A stretch of 64,000 nucleotides of DNA from Streptomyces griseofuscus (GCF_014673495.1 NZ_CP051006.1:1550001-1614000); one strand, 5' to 3'. Positions 49,303 through 58,404 are shown, counted from the stretch's first letter. Translations and numbers: made by a program. The notes: generated by a model not told the origin, from the letters alone.

Positions 49303-51120
49303 TCAGCGCCCCACCGCGTATCCCTGCATCCCCCGCGGGTTCGCCGCCGCCGACAGGACGCCCGTCTCCGGGTCACGGGCGACCGCGCACAGCCGGCCCT
49401 CGGACCAGGCGGGGCCGAGGGTGAGGTCATGGCCGCGGCGGCGCAGGCCGGCCACCACCGCGTCCGGCGTCCGGGACTCCACGGTCACGCTGCCGGGGCG
49501 GTGGCCGCGCGGGTAGAAGGAGCTGGGGAAGGCGTCGTTGTGCCAGTTCGGGGCGTCGACGGCGCCCTGGAGGTCGAGGCCGCCGCGGACCGGGGCGCGC
49601 AGGGCGACGGCGAGGAAGAAGTGCGGCTGCCACTGGTCCTGCTGATCACCGCCGGGCGTGCCGAACGCCATGACCGGCACGCCGTCGCGCAGCGCGAGGG
49701 AGGGGGTGAGGGTGGTGCGGGGGCGGCGGCCGGGGGTGAGGGTGTTCGGCAGGCCCTCCTCCAGCCAGGCCATCTGGAGCCGGGTGCCGAGCGGGAAGCC
49801 CAGTTCGGGCACGACGGGGTTGGACTGGAGCCAGCCGCCGCTGGGCGTGGCCGCGATCATGTTGCCCCAGCGGTCGACCACATCGAGGTGGCAGGTGTCG
49901 CCCCGGGTGCTTCCGTCGGCGGCCACCCGGGGGTCGCCGGACAGCCGCGCGAGCGTCGGCTCCCCCACGCCCATCGGGTCGAACCCCTCGTCCGCGAGCG
50001 GCGCGGGCTCACGGGCGAGACCGGGCAGCCGGGGGGTGCGGCCGCCGGGGGCGCCGGGACGCAGTTCGTACGACGCCTCGCTCCCGATCAGCGCGCGCCG
50101 CCCGGCGTTGTACTCGTCCGACAGCAGCTCCGCGAGCGGCACCTCGGCGGCGTCGCCGTACCAGGCCTCCCGGTCGGCCATGGCCAACTTGCAGCCCTCG
50201 ACGAGGAGATGGATGTAGTCGGCGCTGCCGTACTCGGGCAGTTCCGGTGGCAGCAGGGCGAGTTGCTGGAGGAAGGCGGGGCCCTGGCTCCAGGGTCCGG
50301 CCTTGCACACGGTCCAGCCGTTCCGGTCGTAGGACACCGGATCCTCGTACGTCGCCGACCAGTTGGCCAGATCGGCCGCGTCGAGCGTCCCGGTGTGCCG
50401 TTCGCCGCTGGTGTCCAGGGTGGGGCGCCGGGACTGCCGTACCAGTGCCTCGGCGATGAAGCCGCCGCGCCACACCTCGCGGGCCGCGTCGATGCGGGCC
50501 TCCCGGTTCCCGGCCCGCGCGGTCTCGGCGAGCAGCCGGCGCCAGGTGGCGGCGAGGGCGGGGTTGCGCAGCGGCACACCGGGGCGGGGCGGGCGGCCGC
50601 CCGGCAGATACAGCTGCGCCGAGGACGTCCACTCCGTCTCGAACAGCGCCCGTACGCTGTCGACGGTCGCGCCGATGTTCTCCACCGGCGGGTGGCCGTG
50701 TTCCGCGTAGCCGATGGCGTATTTCAGTACGTCGTCGAGGGACTTGGTGCCGTGGTCGCGCAGGAGCAGCAGCCAGGCGTCGAAGGCGCCGGGCACGGCG
50801 GCGGCGAGGGGGCCGGTGCCGGGGACGAGGTCCAGGCCGAGGTCCCGGTAGCGCGCGGCGGTGGCGGCGGCCGGGGCCACGCCCTGTCCGCACAGCACCC
50901 GGACCGCGCCGCCGGCCGGGGCGAGCAGGATCGGCACCTCCCCGGCCGGGCCGTTCAGATGGGGCTCCACGACATGCAGTACGAAGGCGCCCGCCACGGC
51001 CGCGTCGAAGGCGTTGCCGCCGTCCTCCAGCACGGCCATCGCGGACTGGGCGGCCAGCCAGTGGGTGGCGGAGGCCATGCCGAAGGTGCCTTGCAGGGTG
51101 GGCCGGGTGGTGAACTGCAC
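49303..51120 (-). CDS. Gamma-glutamyltransferase family protein
   Basis: A 605-residue Ntn-hydrolase of the GGT family, normally self-cleaved before a catalytic Thr into large and small subunits. The cleavage region is GDTCHLDVVDRWGNMIAATPSGGW; Thr is present but the usual TTHxSV is TCHLDV. Other features are GGNAFDAAVAGAFVLHVVEPHLNGPAG near the N-terminus and FGTPGGDQQDQWQ. No signal peptide is visible, whereas classic GGTs are exported. It may act on gamma-glutamyl compounds or, like some relatives, as an acylase. GTG start at 51120 with GAGGTGA upstream. It is flanked by two FAD oxidoreductase genes. Confidence 0.87.
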   Translation of the reverse strand: MQFTTRPTLQGTFGMASATHWLAAQSAMAVLEDGGNAFDAAVAGAFVLHVVEPHLNGPAGEVPILLAPAGGAVRVLCGQGVAPAAATAARYRDLGLDLVPGTGPLAAAVPGAFDAWLLLLRDHGTKSLDDVLKYAIGYAEHGHPPVENIGATVDSVRALFETEWTSSAQLYLPGGRPPRPGVPLRNPALAATWRRLLAETARAGNREARIDAAREVWRGGFIAEALVRQSRRPTLDTSGERHTGTLDAADLANWSATYEDPVSYDRNGWTVCKAGPWSQGPAFLQQLALLPPELPEYGSADYIHLLVEGCKLAMADREAWYGDAAEVPLAELLSDEYNAGRRALIGSEASYELRPGAPGGRTPRLPGLAREPAPLADEGFDPMGVGEPTLARLSGDPRVAADGSTRGDTCHLDVVDRWGNMIAATPSGGWLQSNPVVPELGFPLGTRLQMAWLEEGLPNTLTPGRRPRTTLTPSLALRDGVPVMAFGTPGGDQQDQWQPHFFLAVALRAPVRGGLDLQGAVDAPNWHNDAFPSSFYPRGHRPGSVTVESRTPDAVVAGLRRRGHDLTLGPAWSEGRLCAVARDPETGVLSAAANPRGMQGYAVGR

Positions 51121-51177
51121 GTCTCACCTCGCGCGAGTGTGGGCCGGTTCCGGTCGGTCGCCCGACCAGCCGCCAGG

Positions 51178-52626
51178 CTACCGACGGCTACGCCTCCCGT
51201 CCGCACTCCCTCGAACTCCCAGGTGGCGCAGGGCCGATACGGCCGCTCCCGCCCCGCACATGCCGTGCGCGCCGGGGCCGGGCGGAGTGGCGGCGGAGCA
51301 GCAGAAGACACCGGGCAGGCCGGTGGAGTAGGGGTCGAGGGCCGGGCGGGGCCCGAGAATCAGCTGGGGCGCGGTCTTGGCTCCGGTGAGGATGTCGCCG
51401 CCCGCGAAGTTGGCGTTGTCGGCGGCGAATCGGGCGGGCGTGGTGGTGCGCAGGCCGAGCACGCGGTCCCGGGTGCCGGGGGCGAAGCGTTCGAGCTGGG
51501 CGAGCACGGCCTCGGTGGCGTCGCCGTCGTAGCCGTACGGGACGTGCGCGTAGGCCCAGACCGGGTGGACGTCGCCCACGGAGCGGGTGGGGTCGGCCAG
51601 GTACTGCTGGCCGGCCAGGACGAAGGGGCGCTCCGGCATCCGTCCCCGGTTCACGTCCCTTTCCGCACGGGCGATCTCGGCGAGGGTGCCGCCGAGGTGG
51701 ACGGTGCCGGCCCGGCGGGCGTCCGCGTTCGTCCAGGGCACGCCGCCGGCCACCGCCAGGTCGACCTTGAAGGCGCCGGGGCCGCGGCGGAAGCGCAGAT
51801 AGGCGTCGCGGACCCGGGCGGGCAGCCGGTCGGCGTAGACGCGGGCGATCTGGGCGGGGTCGAGGGCGAGGAGGGTGACGTCGGCGGGCGGCAGCTGGGA
51901 GTGGTGGGTGACGCGGACGCCGGTGTGGATCCGGCCGCCGTGGGCGCGCAGCGCATCGGCGAGGCTCCGGGCGATGGCTCCCGAGCCGCCCTCGGCGACG
52001 GCCCATCCGGCGGCGTGCCCGGCGACGAGGATGCCGAGGCCGATCGCCGAGCCGAGCGGATGGTCCAGCGGCCGGAAGGAGTGCGCCGCGACGCCCGCCC
52101 ACAGCGCCCGGGCCCGCTCGGTCGCGAACAGCCGGGCGAGGAGGGTGGGCGGGAGCGTGGTGGGCAGGCCGAACCGGGCGAGCAGCAGGGGGTGGCGGGG
52201 GACGCGCAGCAGGGGGCGCAGCACATCGTCGCCGAGGGCGTCCCAGTGCCGTACCGAGGGTTCGAGGAGCCGGCGGTAGCGGGGGCCGTCGGGGCCGAGC
52301 AGGCGGGCGGTGTCCTCGACGGAGCGCAGCAGGACGCCCGCGGTGCCGTCGTCCAGGGGGTGGGCGCAGTCGATGTCGGGCAGCCGCCAGCGCAGTCCGT
52401 GCCGTGCCAGGTCGAGGGCCCGGTGCGCGGGTGAGGTGACGGCCATGGGGTGGACGGCGGAGCAGTGGTCGTGCAGCAGTCCGGGCAGGATCGCCTCCTC
52501 GGTGCGGGTGCCGCCGCCGATCTCGTCGGCGGCCTCCAGGAGGGTGACGTCGAGTCCGGCCCGGGCGAGGAGAGCGGCGGCGGTGAGCCCGTTGGGTCCG
52601 CCGCCGACGACGAGGGCGGTGCTCAT
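51178..52626 (-). CDS. Phytoene desaturase-like NAD(P)/FAD oxidoreductase (copy 2)
   Basis: A 482-residue flavoprotein of the same family as the gene at 47771-49189. [39 protein letters not shown] is the FAD motif and SAATPPGPGAHGMCGAGAA the C-terminal one. Its ATG overlaps the stop of the DUF3556 gene by 4 bases (ATGA), so the two are co-translated and probably function together. The pairing of a DUF3556 membrane protein with a desaturase-like enzyme points to a lipid substrate, but this is inference. Confidence 0.88.
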   Translation of the reverse strand: MSTALVVGGGPNGLTAAALLARAGLDVTLLEAADEIGGGTRTEEAILPGLLHDHCSAVHPMAVTSPAHRALDLARHGLRWRLPDIDCAHPLDDGTAGVLLRSVEDTARLLGPDGPRYRRLLEPSVRHWDALGDDVLRPLLRVPRHPLLLARFGLPTTLPPTLLARLFATERARALWAGVAAHSFRPLDHPLGSAIGLGILVAGHAAGWAVAEGGSGAIARSLADALRAHGGRIHTGVRVTHHSQLPPADVTLLALDPAQIARVYADRLPARVRDAYLRFRRGPGAFKVDLAVAGGVPWTNADARRAGTVHLGGTLAEIARAERDVNRGRMPERPFVLAGQQYLADPTRSVGDVHPVWAYAHVPYGYDGDATEAVLAQLERFAPGTRDRVLGLRTTTPARFAADNANFAGGDILTGAKTAPQLILGPRPALDPYSTGLPGVFCCSAATPPGPGAHGMCGAGAAVSALRHLGVRGSADGRRSRR

Positions 52627-54377
52627 GCGGCGGTGTCCTGGGCGGCCGGGTGCGGCGGGTGGACGCGTCGCACGTCGTACACGGGATAGTCGGGGCCGTC
52701 GGTGGGCCAGGGCTGGCGGGTCAGCATGTCCCGCACTCTGACATGGCCGCTCTCCAGCAGGCCGAGCGCCGCGTCGTGGACCTCGTACGCCTGGGTCCCC
52801 CGGTGGATGGGCTGGCCCTCCAGGCAGATCACGCGTACCTCGCCGGGTGCGAAGCCGCAGCGTTCCTGTACGGCGGCGAGCAGCTGGTCGTCGTGGAGGT
52901 GGCCCTCGCCGAAGTTCCAGCCGAGGGCGAAGCCGGCGATCAGTTCGCCGTCCACCACCGTGGTGTCCGGCTCGCCCCAGGTGACGCGGTCGATCAGGCC
53001 GTTGTGGGCGCGGCCGTGGGAGTGCAGGGAGCGCCAGCCGTGCATCTTCTGGGACAGCAGCAGGGCCGTCTCCTCGTCGTAGAGCGTCGCCAGTTGCCCG
53101 GTGGGCAGTCGGCACGCGGTGGTCAGCCCGGCTTCCAGGCGGTCCAGGGCGTCCCCGGTGAACAGCCAGGCGCTGGTGGCCCAGTTGCCCGCGTAGTAGC
53201 GCATGGCGGGCAGGAACGACACCAGGTCGGGCCGTACGTTGCCGAGCGCGGGCAGCAGCAGGAGGCTCGGCAGGACCACCACGAGCAGCCAGGGCGAGTG
53301 CAGATGCCAGACGCTGATGTCCGCGTGGGCGCCGAAGAGGTAGCAGAGCGAGAAGACGAAGAAGAGGTTCCACTCCAGCGGCACGCCCATCGGCACGGTG
53401 GAGAGGATGTGGAGGTGGAAGACGGCCATATAGCCGAGGGCCGCCCAGGTCCAGAAGCCGCCGTGGCCGAGGAAGACCAGGTACAGCGGGACGGCGTACT
53501 CGGTCAGGGTGCCGATGTGGGCGAGGTAGCACGGGAGCTTCGAGGGGCGCAGGTCGTGCGGGTGGTCGCGGAAGAACAGCCGCTTCACGCGGCGGCCCGG
53601 GATCAGCGGGGCGTTGCTCATCATCGTGGCGACCACGAACGGGAAGTGGTGATTGAGCTTCGAGGTGGCCGCGCCCCACCACAGGGCCAGCATGATCAGC
53701 TCGTAGCCGATGAACTGGTCCTGGTAGGGGAAGAAGAACAGCAGCAGCGACAGCCCGTACTGCTCGCCGCGGGCGGCGAGGAAGATGGTCTTGTCGCGCA
53801 GGCCCAGCAGCGCGAGTGCGGCGATCAGCGGGAGCGCGGCGCGGGCGTCGAGCAGTCCGGCGGCGCCGTGGTGACCGGTTCCGGGGCGGCCCAGCAGCCA
53901 GCCGGCCGACAGCAGGACGGCGGCGTACAGGGCGACGTCGAGTGCGGTACGACGGCTGCCCCGGGTCAGCGGCACCCGCCGCGGCCACGGGGGCAGCCGG
54001 ATCGTGCCGGGGCGCAGCCAGTACAGCACCGACCCGATGGGCGGGTTGAAGCGGGAGGTCAGCGGGCCGGAGCCGCAGCCGAGGCCCACCACCTCCCACA
54101 GCAGGGTGAAGACGATCAGCTTCTGGTAGACGATCGGCTCCGACCACCAGGACGCGATGTCCGCAAGGCCCCCGAGTCCCGGCGTCAGGGAGATCACGTA
54201 CGCCGAACCACCCACGTACAGCAGGCACTTGACGACATAGAACAGATAGACGGCGTACGGCGTCCCGAAGCCGTGCTCGACCCAGTGCCGGGTGAGGACC
54301 TTCAGGCGCTCGGGGCGCGGCAGTGCGAGGTAGGACTCGGCGTCCACGGGAGGGAGTTGGGGGTTCATGAAGCCCAT
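52623..54377 (-). CDS. DUF3556 membrane protein
   Basis: A 584-residue integral membrane protein with about ten hydrophobic helices in its first 380 residues (YAVYLFYVVKCLLYVGGSAYVISL, LALLGLRDKTIFLAARG, QYGLSLLLFFFPYQDQFIGYELIM, YMAVFHLHILSTVPMG). The pattern recalls HTTM-type proteins. The C-terminal 190 residues are soluble, rich in His and Trp. The start is taken at MGFMNPQLPPVD (54377). It lies between an acyl-CoA ligase and a desaturase-like oxidoreductase on one strand, with a 37-base gap and an overlap respectively. The function of DUF3556 is not known to me. Confidence 0.82.
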   Translation of the reverse strand: MGFMNPQLPPVDAESYLALPRPERLKVLTRHWVEHGFGTPYAVYLFYVVKCLLYVGGSAYVISLTPGLGGLADIASWWSEPIVYQKLIVFTLLWEVVGLGCGSGPLTSRFNPPIGSVLYWLRPGTIRLPPWPRRVPLTRGSRRTALDVALYAAVLLSAGWLLGRPGTGHHGAAGLLDARAALPLIAALALLGLRDKTIFLAARGEQYGLSLLLFFFPYQDQFIGYELIMLALWWGAATSKLNHHFPFVVATMMSNAPLIPGRRVKRLFFRDHPHDLRPSKLPCYLAHIGTLTEYAVPLYLVFLGHGGFWTWAALGYMAVFHLHILSTVPMGVPLEWNLFFVFSLCYLFGAHADISVWHLHSPWLLVVVLPSLLLLPALGNVRPDLVSFLPAMRYYAGNWATSAWLFTGDALDRLEAGLTTACRLPTGQLATLYDEETALLLSQKMHGWRSLHSHGRAHNGLIDRVTWGEPDTTVVDGELIAGFALGWNFGEGHLHDDQLLAAVQERCGFAPGEVRVICLEGQPIHRGTQAYEVHDAALGLLESGHVRVRDMLTRQPWPTDGPDYPVYDVRRVHPPHPAAQDTAA

Positions 54378-54414
54378 GAGGATCACACCCTGCTGTCTCG
54401 GAGGGGCGGCGGCT

Positions 54415-55890
54415 TCAGCCGGCGGGGGTGAGTACCCGGCGGCGCAGCGCGGGCTTGTCGGTCTTGCCGACGGGGTTCCTCGGGAGTTCGGGCAGGACGA
54501 GGATCTCCACGGGACACTTGTACGGCGCGAGGCGCTCGGCGGCGAACGCGGCTATGTCCGCAGGTAGTTCGCCGGTGCCGTCGCGCAACGCGACGAAGGC
54601 GACCGGGACTTCGCCGAGCACGGGGTCGGGGCGGCCCACGACGGCGGCCTCGCGGACGGCGGGGTGGCCGTGCAGCACGGTCTCGATCTCCTTGGGGTAG
54701 ACGTTCTCACCGCCCCGGATGATCATGTCCTTGACCCGGTCGACCAGGACGAGATAGCCGTCCTCGTCCAGGCGCCCCAGGTCACCGGTGTGCAGCCGTC
54801 CGCCGCGCAGCGCCTTCGCGGTCTCCTCCGGGCGGCCGAGGTAGCCGTGCATCAGGGTGGGGCCGCTGATGACGACCTCGCCGATGCCGCCGTCGGTGAC
54901 GGTACGGCCCCGCTCGTCCACGATGGAGACGGTCTGCCCGGGCAGCGGCAGCCCGACCGTGCCGGGTTTGCGGGGGCCGTCCAGCGGGTTGGACGTGGAG
55001 GCGCAGGTCGCCTCCGACAGGCCGTACCCCTCCACGAGCCGGAACCCGAACCGCTGCTCCACGGCGGCGATGAGTCCCGGTGGCATGGGGGCGGCGCCGC
55101 AGACGGCGAAGCGGAGCGAGGAGGTGTCCGGCCGTACCTCGGGCGGCAGGTCGGCCAGCATGGCGTAGATCGCCGGGACGCCGGAGAAGAAGGTGGGGCG
55201 GGCCCGCTCCAGGGCCCCGAAGAAGCCCTTGGCGCTGAAGCGGCCGACGAGGGTGGCCTGTCCCCCGGCCCGCAGCGGGGACAGGACGCTCACCACGATG
55301 CCGTTGACGTGGAACAGCGGCAGGATCAGCAGGCTGTGATCGGCCGGGGTGAGCCGCATCGTCTCGATCATCGCCTCGGTCATGGCGTCGATGTTGCGGT
55401 GCAGGAGCTCGACGCCCTTGGGACGGCCGGTGGTTCCGCTGGTGTAGATGACGAGCGCGAGCGCGTCGCCGTCGGCGGGCGGTTCGGGCAGGAGGCCGAA
55501 GTCCGGTGCAGGAGCGGCCAGTTCGGGCAGGGTGAGCGGGGTCGTGGCGGCGGGGAGCCCGTCCGGTGCCTCCTCCGTGACGACGACCCGGGCGCGGCAG
55601 TCGTCGAGCTGGTACGCGGTCTCGGTCGCGGTCAGCGCGGGGTTGACCGGGGTGAGCGCGGCGCCGAGGCGCCAGGCGGCGAAGAGGGTCGCGACCAGCT
55701 CGACGCGGTTGGTGAGCTTGACCGCCACGATGTCCCCGGGGCGCACCCCGCGGTGGGCGAGGTGGCGGGCGTAGCGGTCGATCAGGTCGGCGAAGCCCGC
55801 GTTCGAGAGGGTGCCGTGGGCGTCGTCGGTGAGGGCCGGCGCGTTCGGGGCTTGTTCGCGGCGCACAGCGGGCAGGCGGCTCAGGTTCAT
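54415..55890 (-). CDS. Acyl-CoA synthetase (AMP-forming ligase)
   Basis: A 491-residue adenylate-forming ligase (ANL superfamily). A3 motif: YTSGTTGRPKGVELLHRN; A5: EGYGLSEAT; A7: LHTGDLG; A8: DRVKDMIIRGGENVYPKEIE; A10: LPRNPVGKTDK with the catalytic Lys. These are acyl-CoA synthetase rather than NRPS signatures. It would activate a fatty or aromatic acid at the head of the DUF3556/oxidoreductase gene set. The ATG at 55890 (MNLSRLPAVRRE) is the natural start. Divergent from the PucR-type regulator, which could control it. Confidence 0.9.
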   Translation of the reverse strand: MNLSRLPAVRREQAPNAPALTDDAHGTLSNAGFADLIDRYARHLAHRGVRPGDIVAVKLTNRVELVATLFAAWRLGAALTPVNPALTATETAYQLDDCRARVVVTEEAPDGLPAATTPLTLPELAAPAPDFGLLPEPPADGDALALVIYTSGTTGRPKGVELLHRNIDAMTEAMIETMRLTPADHSLLILPLFHVNGIVVSVLSPLRAGGQATLVGRFSAKGFFGALERARPTFFSGVPAIYAMLADLPPEVRPDTSSLRFAVCGAAPMPPGLIAAVEQRFGFRLVEGYGLSEATCASTSNPLDGPRKPGTVGLPLPGQTVSIVDERGRTVTDGGIGEVVISGPTLMHGYLGRPEETAKALRGGRLHTGDLGRLDEDGYLVLVDRVKDMIIRGGENVYPKEIETVLHGHPAVREAAVVGRPDPVLGEVPVAFVALRDGTGELPADIAAFAAERLAPYKCPVEILVLPELPRNPVGKTDKPALRRRVLTPAG

Positions 55891-56033
55891 GCGGGAAGGC
55901 ACCTCTGGTTCGGGTGACGGGCAATTGGACGTGACCGTAGAGCGTTTCGGCACCGGGTAGCCACGGCCGCGGGGCACAAGGTGGGCGGCGGCTTTCGTGC
56001 CGCGCGCACGAACGCCTGGATCCGGCCACCCCG

Positions 56034-56039
56034 TAGGGT
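56034..56039 (+). promoter_or_regulatory. -10 box TAGGGT of the leaderless PucR gene
   Basis: TAGGGT lies 6 nt before the ATG at 56046, without a ribosome site. Confidence 0.45.
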
Positions 56040-56045
56040 GCGGCC

Positions 56046-57347
56046 ATGGAGGCACAGCGGGCGTTGGTACGTCAGGTCGGCGACCGGGTCAGGGAGTCCC
56101 AGGAGGCCCTGGTCGAGGGGCTGGTCCAGGACATTCGCGCGCAGATCGGCGCGCTGGACCAGGAGGCCGCCGCGCGCTCCCTGCTGGAGGCGAGCATCAC
56201 GGAGAACGTGGTGGCCGCGATCAACTTCCTGCGGCAGGGCATCGATCCGGGACAGCTGGAGGCGCCGACGGCCGCGCTGGCCTACGCCAGGGTCCTCGCC
56301 CAGCGCGATGTGCCCCAGTCCGCGCTCATCCGCGCCTACCGCATCGGCCATCAGCGCTTCCTCGACCACACCTTCGCCCTGCTCGACGATCTGCCGGCCG
56401 CGGACCGGGTGCCGGTCTGTGTCGAACTGGTGCGGCTGTCGGGCCAGTTCATCGACCTGATCTGCGAACAGGTCGGCCGTACCTATGAGCGGGAGCGCGA
56501 CCGGTGGGTGGCCAGCCGCAGCGGGGTACGCCAGCGGTGGGTGACCGATCTGCTCGGCGGGGGTCCGGTCGACCGGGCCGCCGCCGCACGGGCGCTGCGG
56601 TATCCGCTGGACGCGGTGCACCTCGCCTGCACGCTGTGGCCGGCCACCCGGATGACCTCCTTCGACCTCGTGGCCGCGGTGGACGACGTACGCGCCCACA
56701 CGGTCTCGGCGCTGCGGGCCCGGGCGGCGCTGGTGGTGCCGACCGACGAGTACGAGGCGCGGCTGTGGCTGGCGCTGCCCGGACCGCCCAACGCGCCCGC
56801 GTCACCTCCGGGTTCGGCTTCGAGTTCAGCTCCGGCATCGGCTTCGGCGCCCGGGTACCTCGGCGCCCCGGAGGGCAGCCCGCTGCACGCCGCCTTCGGC
56901 CGTCCGGGCGCCGGCCTGGGCGGCTTCCGGACGTCCGCGCGGCAGGCCGCCCGGATCAGGGAGATCCTGGGCACGCGACTCGGTTCCGGCACCGCGGCGG
57001 CCCCGCTGTGGGTGCACTACGACCAGGCGGCACCCGTCGCCCTCATGGCCGGGGACCTGCCCGCCGTCCGCGACTTCGTGACGAGCACCCTGGGCGCCCT
57101 GGCGGCGGCCGGTGCGCGCGAGGCCGTACTGCGCGACACCCTGCGGATCTTCCTCGACCGTCACCGGGGCCACGCGGCGACGGCCCGAGCGATGAGCCTG
57201 CACCGCAACTCCGTCCAGTACCGCGTGCACCGGGCCACGGCCCTGCTCCCGCGCGGCGAGCGCGACCTGGCGGACGACTTCAACGTCCGTGCCGCGCTGC
57301 TCGCCGTGCACTGGCTGGGCGACGCGGTCCTGGCGACCGGGTCCTGA
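56046..57347 (+). CDS. PucR family transcriptional regulator
   Basis: A 433-residue regulator. The N-terminal 170 residues are an RsbT/roadblock-like helical sensing region (ALVEGLVQDIRAQIGALDQEAAARSLLEAS, LIRAYRIGHQRFLDHTF), the middle is a GGDEF-like PucR domain with a low-complexity SSSAPASASAP insert near residue 262, and the C-terminal HTH is LRIFLDRHRGHAATARAMSLHRNSVQYRVHRATALL (PucR HTH-30). Divergent from the acyl-CoA ligase across 155 bases, so it likely regulates that cluster. The effector is not known. Confidence 0.88.
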   Translation: MEAQRALVRQVGDRVRESQEALVEGLVQDIRAQIGALDQEAAARSLLEASITENVVAAINFLRQGIDPGQLEAPTAALAYARVLAQRDVPQSALIRAYRIGHQRFLDHTFALLDDLPAADRVPVCVELVRLSGQFIDLICEQVGRTYERERDRWVASRSGVRQRWVTDLLGGGPVDRAAAARALRYPLDAVHLACTLWPATRMTSFDLVAAVDDVRAHTVSALRARAALVVPTDEYEARLWLALPGPPNAPASPPGSASSSAPASASAPGYLGAPEGSPLHAAFGRPGAGLGGFRTSARQAARIREILGTRLGSGTAAAPLWVHYDQAAPVALMAGDLPAVRDFVTSTLGALAAAGAREAVLRDTLRIFLDRHRGHAATARAMSLHRNSVQYRVHRATALLPRGERDLADDFNVRAALLAVHWLGDAVLATGS

Positions 57348-57429
57348 GGGCGCCGCGCGGCCCGGTGCGCCGTGATCGGGAGGCGGCTCGTGGGTCGAAG
57401 GCACACGAAACGGCTGGTATTACTGGGGC

Positions 57430-57807
57430 ATGCAGGAAGAGACCGCACGCTCCGCGATCGACACATTCATCTCCGCATTCAACGCCTCGGACGACAGCTA
57501 TGTGACCACCCTGCTCTGCCAGGCCCTGACCTCGGACGTGGTCTTCTGGGGGCCCTTGGGCCGCAGCGAAGGGATCGCGGCGGTCGAGCGGTTCGTGCTG
57601 GACATCCGGCACCACCCGGCGGGGACCGGCACGATGGTGCGCTGCTCGGCGGTGGACATGCCCGATGAATGGGCCCGGTACCAGTGGGTCTTCACCACGC
57701 CTGACGGCGGCCCCCGCCTGGCGGGAACGGATGTCGTCCATCTGCGACGGAGCCTCATCGACCAGATCATCGTCTTCGCGGGGGAGATCGAGCCGATCGC
57801 CTCCTGA
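57430..57807 (+). CDS. NTF2-like (SnoaL) family protein
   Basis: A 125-residue single-domain protein of the NTF2 fold: MQEETARSAIDTFISAFNASDDSYVTTLL helix, then FWGPLGRSEGIAAVERFV and the curved sheet WARYQWVFTTPDGGPRLAGTDVVHL. SnoaL-type proteins include cyclases, hydrolases and dehydratases for small molecules; the Asp/His pair of SnoaL cannot be assigned. No partner gene is nearby. A TATTAC hexamer lies 6 nt before the ATG, a weak -10. Confidence 0.8.
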   Translation: MQEETARSAIDTFISAFNASDDSYVTTLLCQALTSDVVFWGPLGRSEGIAAVERFVLDIRHHPAGTGTMVRCSAVDMPDEWARYQWVFTTPDGGPRLAGTDVVHLRRSLIDQIIVFAGEIEPIAS

Positions 57808-58362
57808 GCCGCCCCTCGCGGTTCGGCCGGGGTGAACTGCCGCGGCGAGCCTTCCCGGTCGGAGCACCAGTCGGTGACGCGGCGGGTGATCAGGTCCAGC
57901 AGACGCAGCACGGCGGCGTCGGAAGACGTAGCTGTACAGGCCCGTGAGGTCGTCGGCCTCGGTGCGGGCGCGCGGAATGAACCCGGCGTCATGGCAAGCG
58001 AGTTGGAACTGCTGGGCCAGGGCGGGCAGGGCGCCGGGGGCGGGCAGTACGAAGTCCTCGTCGCGCAGCTCGGCCAGGTCGATGACATCGGCGCCGGCCA
58101 GACGGTGGTCGTGGGGCAGCGCGGCGGCGATGCGCTCCACCGGGAACGCCTCGCTGACGATCTCGGCGGACAGGTTCGAGGGGGCGCGCAGGAACCCGAG
58201 GTCCAGGGCGCCGGAGCGGACCATCTCGGCGATGTCGGCGGGCGTGTCCTGGTGCAGATGGACGCGCAGGCCCGGCAGTTCCTCGGCGGCGGCTGGCTCA
58301 TGTGCAGACGTTCGGCGGCGCGGCCGAAGTGCTCCTCCTCGGCGACCACCGCGCGACGAGAG
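57808..58362 (-). pseudogene. Decayed LysR-type regulator
   Basis: On the minus strand, near 58360-58290, a piece of a LysR HTH is readable (RAVVAEEEHFGRAAERLHMSQPPP), then the frame jumps straight into the effector domain at LPGLRVHLHQDTPADIAEMV ... LDLGFLRAPSN ... RAEADDLTGLYSYV-like sequence as far as about 57920, after which it breaks. About 75 residues between HTH and effector domain, the first 10 or so residues, and the C-terminal third are missing. No start codon or ribosome site is left. The reading breaks are consistent with deletion and frameshift in a dead gene. Confidence 0.7.
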
Positions 58363-58402
58363 CACGGCCGCCCCGCCGGAGCGCTCCGGCGGGGCGGCCG
58401 TG
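58363..58402 (-). terminator. 40-bp perfect palindrome terminator after lysA
   Basis: Both 20-base arms match exactly (arm begins CACGGCCGCCCCGCC, centre AGCGCT). The palindrome starts 2 bases past the lysA stop codon. It is one of the strongest hairpins in the window and touches the LysR remnant on the other side. Confidence 0.85.
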
Positions 58403-58404
58403 GT

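Noticed and set aside
49429..52434. A 1001-codon plus-strand frame opposite the GGT and oxidoreductase genes
   Set aside because: Shadow of strong minus-strand genes; composition is Gly/Ala/Val filler without domains.
47771..52626. Carotenoid biosynthesis cluster from two phytoene desaturase-like genes
   Set aside because: No phytoene synthase, GGPP synthase or cyclase is nearby, and the neighbours are DUF3556, GGT and an acyl-CoA ligase.
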